Source of the DNA: Betaproteobacteria bacterium
GTDB lineage: Bacteria; Pseudomonadota; Gammaproteobacteria; Burkholderiales; Rhodocyclaceae
Reading direction: 5' to 3'
Assembly: GCA_020047725.1 (NCBI GenBank)
Contig: JAIFNM010000084.1
Span: 1-6,913, forward strand
Length of the DNA stretch: 6,913 nt
Positions 5,765 to 6,913 of the stretch are shown piece after piece; position 1 is the first letter of the stretch; every line of letters starts with the position of its first letter. Position numbers and translations under genes: made by a program. The notes under the pieces are model-generated. The model saw only the letters and a list, made by a program, of their open reading frames with translations, made no database searches and was not told where the DNA came from.

Positions 5765-6156
5765 ATCAATGAACGAAGACCTACATTTGACCTTGTGTGG
5801 TGCTCAACACACCGCCGACCAACTGTTAGGCCAAAGGCTCTAATGGCCGAATTGCCCGCGTTGGTCTATCGGGCAAGGCAGGTTTCAGAGTAAACCAGCC
5901 ACCTGGACGACCGCCCAAGAGGAAAAGGTGAAGGTCGGTAATTGGCCGGTTGGGTGAGGTCGCGGACGGCCGCTTCGGAGCATTCAATTTCGGAGAGGTG
6001 GGGTTCATCTCAGCGACTGCTCAGGAGAAAGCTGACCGTCGCGTTTGGGTCGAAGGCAGTTGGTGGCCGAATATTCCGTTTCGATTCCCTATGACAAGGT
6101 TTGCTGCATTGCGGCAAGGTGAAATCGACAAAGTCACTTACGGCTCGCAAATGGAA
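5765..6156. other. Intergenic stretch with cassette-type core and hairpins
   Basis: No real gene is seen. The left part holds a GTGTG/CACAC hairpin (5795-5812), a perfect GTTAGGC core (5825-5831) and the hairpin series at 5817-5900. The right part has only a short stem TTGCTGC-ATT-GCGGCAA (6101-6117, one wobble pair) downstream of the reverse-strand monooxygenase gene. It lacks a T-run, so a terminator is not supported. An open frame crossing 5950-6450 is the antisense of the monooxygenase gene. Confidence 0.5.
5817..5900 (+). other. Hairpin cluster, probable degenerate attC site
   Basis: GACCAAC (5817-5823) and GTTGGTC (5860-5866) are exact complements. Inside them TTAGGCCA (5826-5833) pairs with TGGCCGAA (5844-5851) at seven of eight positions, which is the R-L-L-R order of an attC. 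Overlapping this, TTGCCCG (5852-5858) pairs with CGGGCAA (5870-5876). Then GGCAGGTTT (5877-5885) pairs with AAACCAGCC (5892-5900) with one mismatch. GCAAGGCAGGTT (5873-5884) is identical to 2568-2579, in the right half of attC site 3. The perfect GTTAGGC core at 5825 is buried within the structure. Confidence 0.45.
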
Positions 6157-6435
6157 TCACACGGGAAAGGGTCCGTTCATCGACTCTCCTCGGCGCGGCT
6201 CGGCCATCATGTTGGCGACGGCTTCGCGCCAGTTGAGGTAGTGTGCGGTTTTCTTGTGTCCCGATACGTAGGCTTCGTAAAGGACAAGGCGCGTCGGGTC
6301 GTCGGGGGTCTGGAGCACGTCGAAGCGATGATTGCCCGGTTCGTTGATCGAGGCTCCGTGATTCTCCCGCGTTTCAGCGATGAAGGCATCGGCATTCTCT
6401 GGATAGACGCGGACGTGGATAGGCGCGACAAGCAT
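6157..6435 (-). CDS. Antibiotic biosynthesis monooxygenase-type protein (LsrG/YgiN-like)
   Basis: A 92-residue protein, one ABM domain long. The ATG at 6435 is chosen because AAAGGAAG lies just upstream on the reverse strand and because family similarity starts there; the frame is open for another 66 codons upstream but those look random. Signature segments are MLVAPIHVRVYPENADAFI (1-19), EPGNHRFDVLQ (32-42), DDPTRLVLYEAY (45-56) and HKKTAHYLNWREAVANMMAEPRRG (60-83). The pattern matches small dimeric ABM-fold proteins that include LsrG (isomerises phosphorylated autoinducer-2) and the quinol monooxygenase YgiN. The loop before H60 seems a few residues shorter than usual. No lsr genes are nearby, so the substrate cannot be assigned. 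It has no attC-like neighbour on its promoter side and looks like ordinary chromosome. Confidence 0.9.
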   Translation of the reverse strand: MLVAPIHVRVYPENADAFIAETRENHGASINEPGNHRFDVLQTPDDPTRLVLYEAYVSGHKKTAHYLNWREAVANMMAEPRRGESMNGPFPV

Positions 6436-6764
6436 GGCGGCTTCCTTTGAGTTTTCTTGGCGGACCTCTTCACTCGGCCTGCCGGAATAGCGGTGTGTTC
6501 CATGATGTGCTCCGGAAGGCCCATGAAATGGCGATCTGCACGATGCTCTCTCTGCAAGCCATTGTTTACGCCACTCATGCATGATAGTTGTCGTGGATCG
6601 CCTACCCATGCGCCTTTCCAGTCGTTGTGACATCAGGCTTGACTAACACTCGCTTGACTTCTCTCAGGCACGAGTTGCAGGCGTTGCCGCACTTGAGTTT
6701 CTCCTCCGGCGTGACCATACTCCCTGTAGGCTCATTGGATTCTCGTTCTTTGGGAGTGTCAGCT
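6436..6764. other. Divergent intergenic region of about 330 bp
   Basis: This separates the reverse-strand monooxygenase gene from the partial forward gene and should contain both promoters. A candidate forward promoter is listed separately. TCATGCATGA (6575-6584) is a perfect ten-base palindrome of unknown role. A reverse-strand frame from an ATG at 6718 (38 residues, with a CGNACNSC stretch) has no ribosome binding site I can support and is probably chance. Confidence 0.5.
6693..6721 (+). promoter_or_regulatory. Possible sigma-70 promoter of the partial secreted-protein gene
   Basis: TTGAGT (6693-6698) and CATACT (6716-6721) are 17 bases apart, each matching consensus at four of six positions. 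The -10 ends 43 bases before the ATG at 6765, and GGGAG (6752-6756) follows as ribosome binding site. A weak match but well placed. Confidence 0.33.
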
Positions 6765-6913
6765 ATGGATGCCAAGTCGTCACTGAAGTCAAAGAGCGTG
6801 GCTTTAGCCGCGTTGGTTCGCGCCCTGTTGGTTACGCTTCTCTTGGCGCTGAGCACCACACTGTGCCTGGCCACCACGGCGCAGCCGCCTGTGCCACGGG
6901 TCGTTTTCCTCAA
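6765..6913 (+). CDS. Start of a secreted, possibly periplasmic substrate-binding protein (partial)
   Basis: Only the first 49 codons are in the window. GGGAG at 6752-6756 is eight bases before the ATG; an in-frame GTG at 6756 overlaps that site and is unlikely. The product begins with lysines and an arginine up to position 19, then a hydrophobic core at about 20-35, then a TTAQPP stretch that gives a plausible signal peptidase cleavage near residue 39. The first mature residues, PRVVFL, resemble the opening strand of periplasmic sugar-type binding proteins, which often read 'VVFLNPG'. That family call rests on very few residues. It has no attC-like sequence next to it and probably belongs to the chromosome flanking the array. 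Confidence 0.72.
   Translation, partial: MDAKSSLKSKSVALAALVRALLVTLLLALSTTLCLATTAQPPVPRVVFL

Noticed and set aside
5950..6450. Forward frame of 166 codons
   Set aside because: It is antisense to the monooxygenase gene, whose family motifs and ribosome binding site are clear.
6436..6633. N-terminal extension of the monooxygenase reading frame
   Set aside because: The extra 66 residues look random, and a strong ribosome binding site and the family start lie at 6435.
6602..6913. Reverse frame entering from the right edge, including a cysteine-rich 38-residue end
   Set aside because: It overlaps a forward gene with signal peptide and ribosome binding site. The short end lacks its own start signal.

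Overview
The window looks like part of a proteobacterial chromosome carrying an integron-type gene-cassette array without its integrase. The evidence is Gram-negative: a lipoprotein signal, a periplasmic protease, a putative periplasmic binding protein, and attC-like folded recombination sites. Base composition is moderate, more AT-rich in the left third and more GC-rich on the right. I cannot name the genus. No integrase, attI site, transposase, rRNA or tRNA gene is visible.

Left third (1-2595): three forward genes are each followed by an attC-like inverted-repeat site. They encode (1) a two-helix membrane protein with a C-terminal domain resembling the OB fold of single-strand DNA-binding proteins, (2) a 131-residue cytoplasmic protein of an uncharacterised family, and (3) a DUF2971-like protein. 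The cassette logic can be checked directly. The core at the 5' boundary of a cassette should be the complement of the R'' core at its 3' end. This holds exactly for the DUF2971 cassette (GTTCGGC and GCCGAAC) and for six of seven bases in the 131-residue cassette (GTTAGCA and GGCTAAC). Positions 1-402 hold no convincing gene.

Middle (2596-5900): after the third site the regular array breaks down. There is a gene-free stretch of about 390 bp with a striking 12-bp inverted repeat enclosing a seven-codon reading frame. Next comes a reverse-strand lipoprotein of 533 residues, with six exact-period Sel1 repeats followed by a trypsin-like protease domain. A roughly 280-bp divergent intergenic region follows, and then a forward gene for a SIR2-like protein, probably an NAD-binding or NAD-cleaving enzyme. 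It is followed by another cluster of hairpins and a perfect GTTAGGC core. Fragments resembling the intact attC sites lie on both sides of the SIR2-like gene, so this part may be a decayed or rearranged piece of the array.

Right end (5900-6913): ordinary chromosomal-looking sequence, with a reverse-strand small antibiotic-biosynthesis-monooxygenase-type protein (LsrG/YgiN-like) and a forward gene cut by the window edge. The partial gene starts with a clear signal peptide and reads like the start of a periplasmic binding protein.

The cassette genes need not work together: in such arrays each cassette is usually an independent unit. The most interesting candidates are the SIR2-like gene, which may be an anti-phage effector, the membrane-tethered OB-fold protein, and the Sel1-protease lipoprotein divergent from the SIR2-like gene.
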